Source: Posidonia oceanica
Taxonomy: Eukaryota; Streptophyta; Magnoliopsida; Alismatales; Posidoniaceae
Direction of reading: 5' to 3'
Length of the DNA stretch: 64,000 bases
Assembly (NCBI GenBank): GCA_037176725.1
Contig: JAZBRS010000020.1
Span: 56,944,001 to 57,008,000, forward strand
Part shown: in pieces, positions 20,481 through 31,459 of the stretch
Numbering within the stretch: the stretch's first letter is position 1
Layout of the letters: every line of letters begins with the position of its first letter
Position numbers and translations under genes: made by a program
Notes under the pieces: generated by a model
What the model was told of the DNA's origin: nothing
Databases searched by the model: none
What the model saw: only the letters and a program-made list of their open reading frames with translations

Positions 20481-22618
20481 GTAAGTCCGTTGCCTCCTTT
20501 TTTTTTTATTTTCAGTAACTTTAGTTAAATTTACGTTGCATTGCATTCATGTTATAATAACTTTCTAATATTGCATGTAGGTCCTGATCAGATTAAGTTT
20601 TATGTTATATTGAATTTAGAACTTTATTAAATTGCTTTAAATGTTTCTGGTTTTCAGTATTTGCATGATAGTCCACTTACTGTGCTGTCTAGTTGTAAAA
20701 AATTATGTTTTAGCCCTTCTACTTTTAATTTTTGCATCTGAGTCCTGCAGTAGTTTAATTAAATTTAATACTGTAAGTTTGCCTTATTGTATTGCATTCT
20801 GGGTCCTTCTTAGTTTCTGTTTTTGCATCTTAGTCCAATGCACTGTAGAACTTAGGGTTTATTTTCGTATTTTGCATACTGCATTGCACATCTGTCCCTC
20901 TGTTTTTCCATTTTTGCATATAGATCCATTTAAATGCACAATAGCCATTTTGCATGCATTTTTGCATATTGCATTGCATTTTCAACCCTGTTTTTTAAAA
21001 AAATTGCACATCAGTCCATAGACCTTGATTTCAGAGCACATTTTGCATCTAAAATTGCATACTCGGCCCTTGCACGTTTTAAAAATAACACGTAGGTCCT
21101 TGCATCCTTTTAAAAGCATGTAAAATGACCATTTTGCCCCTAAAGATGCATTTTAGCTCCCATGTTTGCGAAATTGCATGTAGGCCCTCCACTTGCATTC
21201 CCAGACTCCCCAGAACCCTATTTTCTGGAAAAATTGCATTTTAGACCCTAGAGTTTTTCAAAATTGCTTTTTGCTTGCCTTTTGTTTTCAAAACTTCTTC
21301 TAATGCATATCTCCTTTTCAAAATTGCATTCTAAGCCCAGTCTTTTGCAAAACTGCATGCAACCCCTCCTGTTTTCAAAGCCCCTGCCTGTAAGCCCCAA
21401 TCCTTTTCAAAAATTTGCATTTAAGCCCCTTTTCTTTTTTAAAAATAGCATTTGAACCCCCTTTTTTCCTAAAAGTCTTCCTCCTTGTCTTTTCTTACTT
21501 TCCGCATGCATTCGCATCCATGTAGCTTTGCATTAAGCATCTTTTGCACACACCAAAGCCCCCTTAGCTCCCATCCACCTGGGGGGACCTTCTTGCACAC
21601 CCCTAGGATCTCCTGAACACTTAGATCTACTTTTCTCCCCTGTTCTGGCCCTCCTGCTTTGAAGCTGCGATATCTTCCAATCCGGCCGTTGGATCTTCCC
21701 AAATAAGCTGCCCAGACGACCGCGGCGAAGCACTCTTCAGCATGGACCAAGCAGATTTCAGATCAGGCCCCAGGACTTCCAGGTATGTCCTCCTGAACCC
21801 CTGCATTGCATTCATCTGCATGCCATTTGCACTGTTTGCCTCGTTTTCGTTTTCTGTCTCTTTGAGCATGTAGAATAGGACCTCCTCTTCTTGTCTATCA
21901 GCTCCGATCTCCGTTTCACGTTTCCCCAGGTGTTTTGTGTTATGTTTTCCCTGGATTCACCACTTAATGCGACCTTCTTCCCCCTTTTCCACGATCCGAT
22001 CGCATCGCGAGCTCTGGGCAGCGTGCGAGACAGATCGTGGAGCGGTTTAGTGGGAAACGGTCACAAAAAGTGGTAATCCCTCCATTTGCTCACTTCTCCC
22101 CTTTGTAGGTCTCCACACCTACTCTGTGTGGCCCCGAACAGTGCCTGTTCTCACACATACGTTGTTCTACTTCTCCTTTTGCTTCTTCCAAGCTCTTTCT
22201 CTGCATTAGCATTCGCATGGCTTTTCCGAGGTTTTACCTCGCTGCTTTTGGCACCGTTTAGCGTGCCCGCTCTCGTTTTGGCACCGTTTTGCGTGTCTGC
22301 TTCGTTTTGGCACCGTTTTGCGTGCCCGCTTTCTCTTTTGCGCTGTTTTGTGTGCCCGCTTTCGTTTTGGCACCGTTTTGCGTGCCTGCTTTGTCTTTCG
22401 CGCCGTTTTGCGTGCCCGCTATCGTCTTTTGCACCGATTTGCGTGCTGCCTTGCTTTCTTGCTCGTTTTGGCGTGCCGATCTTATCTTTTTGCTCCGTTT
22501 TGCGTGTCGTTCTTGTTTCTTGCCTCGTTTTGCGTGTTTTACGTCGCTTTCTCTTGCGCGTCGACCGCATTGCATGGTTTTGCCGTTGTTTTGCTTTTTT
22601 GCTTGCATTTGCTTATAG
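20481..22618 (+). other. Candidate intron inside the LTR of element A
   Basis: A GC-rich block (19500-20480) stops at GTAAGT (20481-20486). The next 2.1 kb is T-rich and ends in a pyrimidine-rich minisatellite and TTGCTTATAG (AG 22617-22618), after which the sequence becomes conserved among all related LTRs. Equivalent boundaries are 35171-37546 in solo LTR G, 27638-29659 in C, 58915-57190 (reversed) in D and 46620-43595 (reversed) in E. The donor in A lacks the usual AG before GT, so this call rests on the repeated pattern. Confidence 0.45.
22245..22540 (+). repeat. LTR minisatellite, 3' LTR copy
   Basis: Same unit as at 955-1400 but with fewer copies. The net shortage of 118 bp in this LTR lies here, so the array has changed length since insertion. 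Confidence 0.85.
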
Positions 22619-23189
22619 GGCAGTGATGCTTACTGCCTGGAGTTCACACGAGCTGGGTTTCGCCCGGTTCGGAACACAGACAGCGTAGCTGAGCACTTAG
22701 ACAGCACATTTACTTCCTTGCTTTGCATCTCTCCACTTAGAGCACACCTTGAGCATTCATTTAGGCACTCATAGGCACATAGGCATTCAGATCTGCATTT
22801 CCCTGCATATGCGAGCGTAAGCCTAGAAAGACCGATTCTCGGGCGTGTCGGGGGTGCCTAACACCTTCCCCGCACGTAACAGGAGTCCTTGCCCAGTCTT
22901 TTGGTCCGCAATGACCATATTGCCCTTATCCTAGGCTAGAGTCATTTCATTTGCATGTATTTGCATTTGTTTCCTTTGCATTGCTTTGCTTTGCATTTCT
23001 TGCTTGGTTTTGCGTGTTAATTCACGCATTTCCCCCGGTTTTCCTTGTCTCCCGTTAATAGACATGGTGGCGACTCTGATTTGTCTTATCTTTCCTTTTT
23101 TTCCTCGATTTTAAGTGTTTTCGAGTTGAGCCTCTTCCTCGGATCAATCGCCGCTAATAGTAAGCCTGATTCCGATTGGGATTACTACA

Positions 23190-23835
23190 CACGTCATGTT
23201 TTTATTTTCGACTCCCTTGGGCCATCCCCTAGGCACGTCATGTTTTTATTTTCGACTCCCTTGGGCCATCCCCTAAGCACGTCATGTTTTTATTTTTGAC
23301 TCCCTTGGGCCATCCCCTAGGCACGTCAAGTTTTTATTTTCGACTCCCTTGGGCTATCCCCTAGGCACGTCATGTTTTTATTTTCGACTCCCTTGGGCCA
23401 TCCCCTAGGCACGTCATGTTTTGTTTTCAACTCCCTCAGGCCATCTCCTAGGCACGTCATGTTTTTATTTTCGACTCTCTTGGGCCATCCCCTAGGCATG
23501 TCATGTTTTTATTTTCGACTCTCTTGGGCCATCCCCTAGGCACGTCATGTTTTTATTTTCGACTCCCTTGGGCCATCCCCTAGGCACGTCATGTCTTTAT
23601 TTTCGACCCCCTTGGGCCATCCTTTAGGCACGTCATGTCTTTATTTTCGACTCCCTTGGGCCATCCCCTAGGCACGTCAAGTTTTTATTTTCGACTCCCT
23701 TGGGCCATCCCCTAGGCACGTCATGTTTTAAGTTTTGACTCCCTTGGGCCATCCCCTAGCCATGTCATGTTGTTATTTTCGACCCCTTTGGGCAATCCCT
23801 TTGGCATGTCATGTTTCCGCCTCCCTTGGGTAATC
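23190..23835 (+). repeat. 44-bp tandem array, CACGTCATGTTTTTATTTTC type
   Basis: About 14 units, period 44 bp, with the body GACTCCCTTGGGCCATCCCCTAGG. Units near 23620 and 23770 diverge. The 3' LTR of A ends exactly at the first CACGT. The CCTTGGG-CCAT-CCCCTAGG core looks like a worn version of the hairpin seen more clearly at 25360-25540. Confidence 0.93.
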
Positions 23836-23849
23836 CCCTCGACAAATCT

Positions 23850-24745
23850 ATAAGATCCCCAGAGCATAACCAGGACACCAAAGCAAAGATCCCCGGAGTA
23901 TAACCGGGATAACAAAGCAAACCAATCAAAGAAAGATCTCCGGAGCATAACCGGGACACCAAAGCAAAGATCCTCGGAGCATAATCGGGATAACAAAGCA
24001 AACCAATCAAAGAAAGATCCCCGGAGCATAACCGGGACACCAAAGCAAAGATCCCCAGAGCACAACCAGGATAACAAAGCAAACCAATCAAAGAAAGATC
24101 CCCGAAGCATAACCGAGACACCAAAGCAAAGATCCCCGGAGCATAACCGGGATAACAAAGCAAACCAATCAAAGAAAGATCCTCGGAGCATAACCGGGAC
24201 ACCAAAGCAAAGATCCCCGGAGCACAACCGGGATAACAAAGCAAACCAATCAAAGAAAGATCCTCGAAGCATAACCGAGACACCAAAGCAAAGATCCCCA
24301 GAGCATAATCGGGATAACAAAGCAAACTAATCAAAGAAAGATCCCCGGAGCATAACCGGGACACCAAAGCAAAGATCCCCGGAGCACAACCAGGATAACA
24401 AAGCAAACCAATCAAAGAAAGATCCCCGGAGCATAACTGGGACACCAAAGCAAAGATCGCCGGAGCATAACCAGGACACCAAAGCAAAGATCCCTGGAGC
24501 ATAACTGGGACATCAAAGCAGAGAACCCCGGAGCATAACTGGGACATCAAAGCAAACCCTAGAGCACAACCAGACAAACCAAGCAAGCCAATCAAAAGTA
24601 GGTACCCCAGAGCACAACCGGACAACAAAGCAAACCCCAGAGCATGACCGGACAAACAAAGCAAACCCGGAGCACAACCGGACAAACAAAGCAAAACCAA
24701 TCAGTAGAAAGATCCCCGGAGCATAGCCGGGTCAACAAAGCAAAA
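23850..24745 (+). repeat. ~80-bp tandem array, GATCCCCGGAGCATAACCGGG type
   Basis: About 11 units. Each has two copies of GATCCCCGGAGCATAACCGG followed by GACACCAAAGCAAA or GATAACAAAGCAAA, and a spacer CCAATCAAAGAAA. CCCGG-(AGCATAA)-CCGGG can pair, and some units have CTCG...CGAG instead. The open frames read through it on the minus strand are repetitive and not credible proteins. Confidence 0.93.
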
Positions 24746-25349
24746 CCAACGGTATTAGTGGACCCACTGTTCATTAACTCCCGGGTCAGAAGATGATGGT
24801 CCCCACCAAGAATGTAGGCAACATTCATTGAAAGGACACTTGATTCTGACGAATAACGCCAACGGTATCGATGGACTCATTGTTCATTGATTCCGAGTCA
24901 CGAGATTACGGTCTCTGTCGAGAATGTAGGCAACATTGAATGAAAGGACACCTAATTGTGACGAATAGAGCCAACGTGGCCGACAGAGAAGAGATCATCT
25001 CCCCTTTTGCCTGGGAGCATCATGGACCTCTCGCTCACCAACCCGCGTATCATGAGATGACGGTCCCCTTGGAGAGTGTAGGCTACACTTGAGGAAAGGG
25101 CACTTGATCATGGCAAATTGCATTCACGCATGTGTCAGTTTGCCTTGGGTGGTGAGAAAAATTCCTGAGCCAACCCGTTATACAAATTAAAGCCAGCGAT
25201 GATGGAGGAACCTCATTACCTAGGGTCATGCATTGCATATCATAACCCCTTTTTGCATTCCCGTCAGCACGCATCCATGCATAGCGCATTGTATTGCATT
25301 CGCATTGTACTGCATCCGCATTGAGTGGTCGTCGGAATCATTAGCTATC
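24746..25349 (+). repeat. Three degenerate ~130-bp repeats, then unclassified sequence
   Basis: 24746-25110 holds three diverged repeats with AATGTAGGCAACATT, GAAAGGACACTTGATT and TGACGAATA. 25111-25349 has no recognisable feature other than GCATTGCAT words. Confidence 0.75.
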
Positions 25350-25545
25350 CATCCTATTAGTTTGACCCCCATGGGCCATCCCCGTGGCATGTCTTTTAGT
25401 TTGACCCCCATGGGCAATCCCCGTGGCAAGTCTTTTATTTTGACCCCCGCAGGCCATCCCTGTGGCAGTGTCTTTTAGTTTGACCCCCACGGGCCATCCC
25501 CGTGGCATGTCGTTAGTTTGTTCCCCTTGGGCAATCCCCTTGGCC
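25350..25545 (+). repeat. ~42-48-bp tandem array, GACCCCCATGGGCCATCCCCG type
   Basis: Four to five units. The cores CCACGGG-CCAT-CCCCGTGG and CCGCAGG-CCAT-CCCTGTGG both pair (the latter with one G-T), which is a compensated variation in neighbouring units. The units are related to the 44-bp array at 23190. Confidence 0.85.
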
Positions 25546-25674
25546 GTGTTTCTTTCATCGACCCTCTTTGTGTCCCGTCCAAGTCTGGTAGTAGTAGGCA
25601 TTGGATTTCATTTAGGTAGCGCCACACGAGGTATCGTCTCGCCTTGTAGATAGCTTCGTGCTGAAGCCATCTTC

Positions 25675-25688
25675 AAGGAGGGGCAATC
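25675..25688 (+). other. Polypurine tract of element B
   Basis: AAGGAGGGGCAATC directly before TGTAGATACC. It has the same form as the tracts of A, C, D and E. Confidence 0.75.
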
Positions 25689-26880
25689 TGTAGATACCCC
25701 GTTTTGGCACTCTCTTCATGTTAGGATAGTCTCTTGCATTAGGTCGCTCTTAGAAGCCCTCCACCCATTCTTGAATCTCACTTGAGCCAAATGTTCCTCT
25801 CAAGTCGAAATTGCTATACTTATCTAAGCCCCAAATGTTGGCAACCTGAGTGTTCTTTACGTCCTGACCAAATTTGGAAGTTAAATTGATTAAGGGTGTT
25901 GTCCGCTGGCTTCTCAGTGTACAACGTTGGCCGCTGGTTTTCCAGTGGCTAACATTGGCCGTTGGCTTTCCAGCGTCCAACGTGGCAATCCAATCAGCCA
26001 AAGCTTTCCTTATTTGGCCTAATCCAAAAATCATGTTTTTGCCTTCTTTGGAACCTATTGACTGGTCAAAGCCATCAAAGCCGAGTTTAATCACACTTAA
26101 AGACTCCTTAATTGGAGAATCTTCTTTGATCCTAGCAGTTATGCCTCGAAGGTCGTTATACGTGGGTACTCTCGCTTATAACGTTATACGTTGGTTTTCC
26201 AGCATATAATACTTCTGAAACAGGAAACTCTGTTGACTTGGCATTTGTGTCATTTTTTGTTCCTCACTTGCTTCTATAAAAGCAAGGGTACCCCCACTGA
26301 GTTCAAGGCCAGAATTTTGAGAGAGAAAAGGAGTTAAGAAACTTTTGGAACTCACATGCTCTTGAGATTAAAAATCTTAGAGAAGTGAGGTCCTTAAGAA
26401 TTGAAAGAGAGAAGAGAGATTTTAGAAAGAAGGAGAGTTTTCAAAAAGAGCTTGAGGATCCTTTTGTCGTTATTGGCTTCATGCCAACACAGTTTGCACC
26501 TTGTGCATAGACAGAGGAGACTCTATTTCATTCATTTCCTTTTCATTTCTGATATTACATGTTTAATTCCGTAGCATAATCAAGCATTTTTATTTCAAGT
26601 TCATCTCACTACGCTTTCTTTATTTTCTTTTCTACTAATTCTGGATAGGTTACTACACATATTGATCCATTTTTATATTGTTTTGTTCGTTTTGCTTTTC
26701 TAACGTTTGTCATACAAGGAGGAAGAAGGAAGAAAGAGCTTACCAAGCACGGGCACCCTTGGGCAACACTAGCGTTGTCCCAAGGTAGCTGAACCCGCAA
26801 CCACACTACATCTCCCTAAAGGCGTCTCGAGGGCCGGCGAAAGCGAACCGAGAGTGGCGATCACACCGATTCCATCACAC
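25689..26880 (+). repeat. LTR of element B, 3' boundary uncertain
   Basis: It starts TGTAGATACCCCG. At 25901-25986 there is a run of linked inverted repeats (GTTGGCCGCTGGTTTTCCAG and relatives) that includes CAGCGTCCAACG, and at 26176-26210 a similar hairpin around GTTGGTTTTCCAG. A TATA box is at 26275. The end could be TTACTACA at about 26657, giving 968 bp, or lie near GTGGCGATCACA at about 26855; I cannot decide. Confidence 0.6.
26275..26282 (+). promoter_or_regulatory. TATA box of the element B LTR
   Basis: TATAAAAG in a C/T-rich setting (CTTGCTTCTATAAAAGCAAGG), followed within 40 bp by GAGTTCAAGG and a purine-rich leader. Plant TATA boxes sit about 30 bp before the start, so transcription would begin near 26310. 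It is the only convincing TATA box I found in any LTR here. Confidence 0.6.
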
Positions 26881-27027
26881 GTGGAGTGACGGAGTCGGAT
26901 ACAAAAAAGGGGACCCCGAGAAAGAGAAGATAGAGTGAGCATGAGAGAGCAAAAAGAAGCCTCTTCTTCCCCAAACCTCCCTCACCATCTTCTTCTTCAC
27001 CTCGCCTTCCAAAAAACCCCATATCCA

Positions 27028-30000
27028 CAGCGTCCAACGACTCGGTTGCAGCAGTGGATGTTCCGCCTCCTTCGGCTCACCTCCCGTCCACTCCACCACC
27101 CCTTCGCACTTACTACCTGTCCCCTCTTGCACTCCAGACCATCCACTACCTTCCAAGGCCGAGTTACTCCACTTACTAGCCATCTTTTCTTCCCCAGCCC
27201 ATTTCCCGCTCTCTCTTCTCTTCACTGCCATTCGCCACTGGTTTCTCTGCCACCAGCATCTCCGGTGCTGCCTTCTGACCTGCCCACGCCCCCTCCTGCC
27301 ACCCTCGTGCCTTCCCCTCACCTAGAAGCCTTGCCATAGCCCTACCATCGCTTGCCATTCCTCTGCAAGCCGCTGCCATTTTGCAGCAGAACCCATGCAC
27401 CCACACACAAAACCATGCCAAACAGCCACCTTTGGAAGCACGCACAGACCAGCACAGCCCTCCTCTCGCCAATTCACCACCTCCACAGCAAAGACCAAAG
27501 ATCCACCTTCCTTCCCGATCCTTCGCCGCCCTCTCCCGTGCCCCCAGCAAGCCAAGCAAGCTCGTCAGAGTAAGCCTTGCCGCCATCTTTCGCAGCACCA
27601 GCCGCGAGCTCGACATGCCATTCCAGGTCGCGCACAGGTAGGTTCTCGCTTCCCTTAGCTAGAGCACTCATGTAGTAACATGCTAGGATAGTTAATACAC
27701 CTGCACGTCGCCTTGGTTGGCCGAAATTGGCTCGGCCTCCAGCAACGAGGCGGGGGAGATGGGTGGCCTGATCTGGCCATCCATTTCCAGCTCCGAACAC
27801 ACCGGCATGTTCGTCTCGACCCCCTCTTGCTTCCTGGATCCTTAGGTTCCAGCTTTGGATCGTTTTGGTCATGATTCGTGGCTAGGAGGATCTTCAGTGT
27901 GTTGGACGCCCAGGCTGGTGCGTCCAATGTTAGATACGGCAGTAGCCAGCATCCAACACCCTGCTTTGTTTGCCTCTGCCCTTGCTTTGAGGTTTGCCAT
28001 GCTTTGCTGTTGCTTTTTTTGTGTGAGTCTATGCTGCATGCCTTCTTTACACATTTTTAGATGCTATGCCATGTTTTCCTTGTTTGAATCCATGTTTAAA
28101 TCTTTCTTTGCATGCTTTAGATCTGTTTGCAATCTGCCTACGTTGGATGCCTGGGTGAGCCACGTCCAACGTTGGACGCTAGTTCATCCAGCGTCCAACA
28201 TGTTTGCTAGTTCACATTTGCTGCCATGCTTGCACCTTGCCTCTTTTTGATATCTATGCATGATCCGTGTATGTTTAGTGATGCCTGGCCCCTATGGCAA
28301 CCATGCTTAGGCTTGCTAATTTCCTCTCAAGTTGCATGCTAGCTTTCATAAGTTTTTTTACCTCTTTACTCCTATGCATGTTCTTCCTTTCTTACTTCTC
28401 ATGGATTATATGCTTGGTGAATGCTTCTTTCTTGCTCTGGCATGTCATCAGTAGTTTGCATGAATGTTAAATGGGGTTTAGAGCCGAGCTCCCCTTTGTG
28501 CAGGTGAGTTTGCATTCTGCAGGCGTTGGACGTCAGGGACTTCAGCGTCCTACATTGGACGCTATTGTCACCAGCGTCTAACGTCTTTGTTCTTCTGCTT
28601 TGCTTTTAGATGTTTGCATGTTGCTCTGATATGCATGTTTGCATGATTCCCGTGTTCATATGCTTGCTTAGCCTTCGTAGCATCTGCTCCTCAACTTCCT
28701 TAGTTCATATGCTATTTTTTTATGCAAGTTCTTGTGTATTTGTGCCTCCCAGTGCGTTGTACGCTGCTGTTCCTGGAGTCCAACATTGGACGCTGGTTCA
28801 GCTCGCGTCCAACGCTCTGGTTAAGCTTCATGCCTGGCACATGTTGCTTTCTTGGTTTCTTTCGTATCCTATGCTTGCATGCTTAGTCTATGCTTGTCTA
28901 CAGTAGCCCAAATGCATGCTCCTAATTTTTATTTGTCATCTGTATGCTTATTTGTCTTGTCTTCTGGCCTGTGTTGGACGCCAGCCTCTCTGGTGTCTAA
29001 CGTTGGATGCCATGCTCTTGGGCGTCCAATGCCCTGCTTATTTTAATTGCTAATTTTGGCTTGCCCCTTGCTCTGAATCTGCTTCTGGTTTGCTGTCCTG
29101 TTAGCCCTGCATGTCATGCACCCAATCTATTGCATTTCTGCATTAGTATTGCATTCATATAGCTAGAATGCATCCTTTTTCAAAAGTTGCATGCTGTCTG
29201 CCTCCAGCAGGTGTTGGACGCCAGCAATGCCAGCGTCCAACGCTTGCAGTAGGCTGAATTTGATTTTTAAAAACGTCGACTTGATTTCATTCGCCGTTTT
29301 CCATGTTTTATGGCTTCTTATGCGTACTGCTACCCCCATGCATGCTATTTGACCCCTGTTTTGGTTTTGCACCTCGCTTTTGCATCGTTTTCCGCACCTT
29401 TGCATTGTTTTCCACGCCTCTTCATCGTTTTCCGTGCCTTTGCATCGCTTTCCACGCCCCCGTATCGTTTTCTGCGCCTTTGCATCATTTTCTGCTCCCT
29501 TGCATCATTTTCCGTGCCTTCGCATCGTTTTTTGCGCCTTTGCATCGTTTTCCGTGCTTTCGCACCGTTTTCCGCACCCACTTTGGTTTATCCCTTGCAT
29601 GTCGCTTGCATTGCCTAGTTTTCCCCGCAGTTTTGTTTTATCACCTGCATCTGCATTAGGGCTATGATGCTTACTGCCTAGGAGTTCTCACGAAATAGAG
29701 TTCGCCCAGTTCGGAACACTAGCAGCGCTACTGAGCACATAGATAGCACGTTTATTTCCCATGCATAGCAGGCAGACATTCATTGCATTTAGGCATTAGG
29801 CTAGCACCTTCCTGCATTAGCGAGCGAGATTGCCTAAGAAAGACCGACTCTCAGACGTATCGGGGGTGCCTAACACCTTCTCCGTGCGTAACAGGAGTCC
29901 TTGCCCTTTCTCTTGGCCCGCATCGACCTTTCCTTCATCCTAGGCACGAGTCATAGCATAGCATAGCGTAGCATCGCATTGTGTTGCATCGCATCGTGTT

Positions 30001-30260
30001 GCATCGCATCCCTTTGCCCCCTCTTTGCATCCGATTTTGCATGTCTTTTCATACTTTACCCTTGATTTTCCCTGTCTCCCAATTCAATAGACCTGGTGGC
30101 GACTCCGATTTGTCTTATAATTTCTTTTTTTCTTCTTTTGCCAGCATTTTCGAGTCGAGTTTCTTCCCTCGGATCCTGCCGCATATAGTGAGCCTATTTT
30201 GATCGGTGCACGCAAGCTTTTGGCATCATGCATGGACGATCAGAATTTAGGATTACTGCA
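27028..30260 (+). repeat. 5' LTR of element C, 5'-truncated
   Basis: 27028-27700 matches 55889-56567 of the 3' LTR and (reversed) D at about 59510 downward. The first ~280 bp of the LTR is absent and replaced by element B sequence. It holds twin-hairpin modules at about 27899, 28131, 28521, 28750, 28971 and 29210; a GC-rich block ending at GTAGGT 27638; a minisatellite at 29380-29600; an acceptor (AG 29658-29659); and the shared U5-like end with TGGCGACTC at 30097-30105. It ends GATTACTGCA, with a G where A has A. Confidence 0.87.
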
Positions 30261-30261
30261 G

Positions 30262-30278
30262 TGGCGACTCCACTAGGG
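30262..30278 (+). other. Primer binding site of element C, with a second copy at 30442-30460
   Basis: TGGCGACTCCACTAGGG matches the complement of tRNA-Arg(ACG), as I recall it, at 16 of 17 bases. About 180 bp downstream a partial duplicate TGACGACTCCGCTGGGGAC (30442-30460) begins a stretch (GACTCCGGCTTTCG...) that corresponds to the start of the A leader. The primer site and early leader therefore seem to have been duplicated in C. Confidence 0.8.
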
Positions 30279-31459
30279 AGATGGGAATCACCAGCGGATA
30301 TTCCGCTGAAGATTCCAGACTCTGGCTTTTGCTTTGGCTTTCTCGTCGCTTGCATTCTGCATTCCCTTGCTTGCCTCGTGCCACTGCTTGCCTTGTCTGT
30401 GTGCCTGCTTGCCAGTATCGGCTCCCAGCAGAGTCGCACAGTGACGACTCCGCTGGGGACCTTAGACTCCGGCTTTCGTCTTGGCCTTCTCGTCTCTTGC
30501 TTTTGTGCTTTGCTTGCCTTACTTGCTTACCTGCCTGCTTGTTTATTTACTTGCATTATGCCATGATTGCTTGCATTGCTTTATTTACCTGCATCACATG
30601 CCTAAATACTTGCTTGGCGCACTATACATGCTTTTTGTGTGATATGTGTTTTGTTTTACACGAATACTATGTCACCATGCACGCACATACCATGCATACT
30701 TACTTTTTGATATGAGAAGTGTTTTCTTTTCATTATTATGACCACATACACTTGCACATGCCATGCCCATGCTTTTTGCCTTGCTGTGTGAATTGCTTGC
30801 ATGCCATGACTTCTTGTTTCTCTCCCATCCGCGTATGCCATGCCTAGGATGGTGGAAACTTGCTTGCTTCCCTCTTGCTTAATTTAAAAGCAACAATAAA
30901 GCAAAGCAATAACATTTAAGCACAACTAGAGCCAAAACTTGCAATTTTTCCCCTTAGTTAAATAAAATGCAAGTAAAACGCTCTAAAGCATTTTAGAAAG
31001 CATGCATTCTTCTCATCTGAGTCAACCCACAGTCTGAGAAGGATAGTCCTGGCCTCTTGCCCCCAACGCTTTGGTGTGGTGCAAGTCAGTCGGTCTGTCC
31101 CCCCTTATCCAGGGGTCGTGTCGGTGTTAGTGGAGGGTACCACCCATGCTTCTAGCAGGGTCGAGGCCACCAATGCACCACCCGTTATACCTGAGCTTTG
31201 GCAGGGTCGAGACGAGAGCCTTTTTTTTGGCCTGGAGTCTGCATAATCCCATTACCCCTAAGTGCGTCCTGGTAGGTCATCTACTCAGGACATGCATGGT
31301 GAGAGAGCAAACATTAGGGCATCCATCTGCATCATGCCACCCCTAATAACTTTTTTTTGCATCCAACCTCTGACGCGTTTATTTGTTTTATAGGTAGGTG
31401 CGGGTTCCTTCAGCTAGGATCCTGAGCATCCCTCTCTGTCTCTGGGCTGTCTGTCGCCT
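30279..31459 (+). other. Untranslated leader of element C
   Basis: Non-coding and mostly T-rich. The 31009-31290 block is conserved with A (2770-3070), including the CCCC...GGGG hairpin (31101-31115) and the following GTCGTGTCGGTGTTAGT. 30461-31000 holds CTTGC-rich sequence only. Confidence 0.6.

Larger units (their letters stand above)
1..23189 (+). mobile_element. Element A: giant Tat/Ogre-type Ty3/gypsy retrotransposon, 5' end outside the window
   Basis: The order is 5' LTR (partial), primer site, leader, gag-PR-RT-RH-aRH-INT, ORF2, repeat-rich 3' region, polypurine tract, 3' LTR. Bases 1-2040 repeat almost exactly at 21268-23189, which identifies the two LTRs; the full 3' LTR is 5752 bp. 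The internal part is 15,397 bp, so with a complete 5' LTR the element would be about 27 kb, at the large end for LTR retrotransposons. Two RNase H domains and the tRNA-Arg primer site mark the Tat/Ogre lineage. I count roughly 20-25 substitutions over about 1.9 kb of shared LTR, which suggests an insertion of well under a million years at usual plant rates (inference). The 3' LTR ends inside a 44-bp tandem array, so A inserted into element B; the likely target duplication is CACGT at 23190-23194, whose partner lies outside the window. Confidence 0.93.
17438..23189 (+). repeat. 3' LTR of element A, complete, 5752 bp
   Basis: It starts TGTTGACACC after the polypurine tract and ends GATTACTACA. 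In order it has: a C/A-rich part (17500-17950); an A-rich part with many AAACCCTAA-like words (18290-19080); a pyrimidine-rich part (19100-19380); a GC-rich, exon-like block (19500-20480); GTAAGT at 20481; a T-rich part with spaced TTTTGCAT..TAGTCC words (20560-21480); the minisatellite; a candidate acceptor (AG 22617-22618); and the conserved end. The solo LTR at 32321-38171 has the same order. I see no convincing TATA box, so the start of transcription is unassigned. Confidence 0.95.
23190..26930 (+). mobile_element. Element B: 3' remnant of a second LTR retrotransposon
   Basis: From the end of A there are four different tandem arrays with no coding frame, then a polypurine tract (25675-25688) and an LTR start TGTAGATACCCC at 25689. 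This is the usual 3' end of an internal region plus its 3' LTR. The tract and LTR start resemble those of A, C, D and E, but the LTR body is unrelated. The upstream part of B lies beyond A, outside the window. Where B ends is unclear; sequence of the C type begins at 27028. Confidence 0.7.

Noticed and set aside
19783..20546. GC-rich open frames (up to ~200 codons) in the A LTR that could be a host gene exon
   Set aside because: Frames on opposite strands are equally long, composition explains them, and solo LTR G does not preserve any of them. Treated as an exon-like leader only.
23721..24700. Minus-strand frames of 199 and 311 codons with LCSGDLCFGV-type repeats
   Set aside because: They are translations of the ~80-bp tandem array at 23850-24745. 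They have no unique sequence or start context.
26855..26880. GTGGCGATCACACCG as the primer binding site of element B
   Set aside because: Only TGGCGA matches the tRNA-Arg complement and there is no LTR-type CA end just before it. The boundary of B is left open.
26875..27700. Frames of up to ~148 codons around the B/C boundary as a host gene
   Set aside because: The sequence from 27028 recurs at 55889 and, reversed, in elements D and E as LTR. The frames are not conserved between copies.
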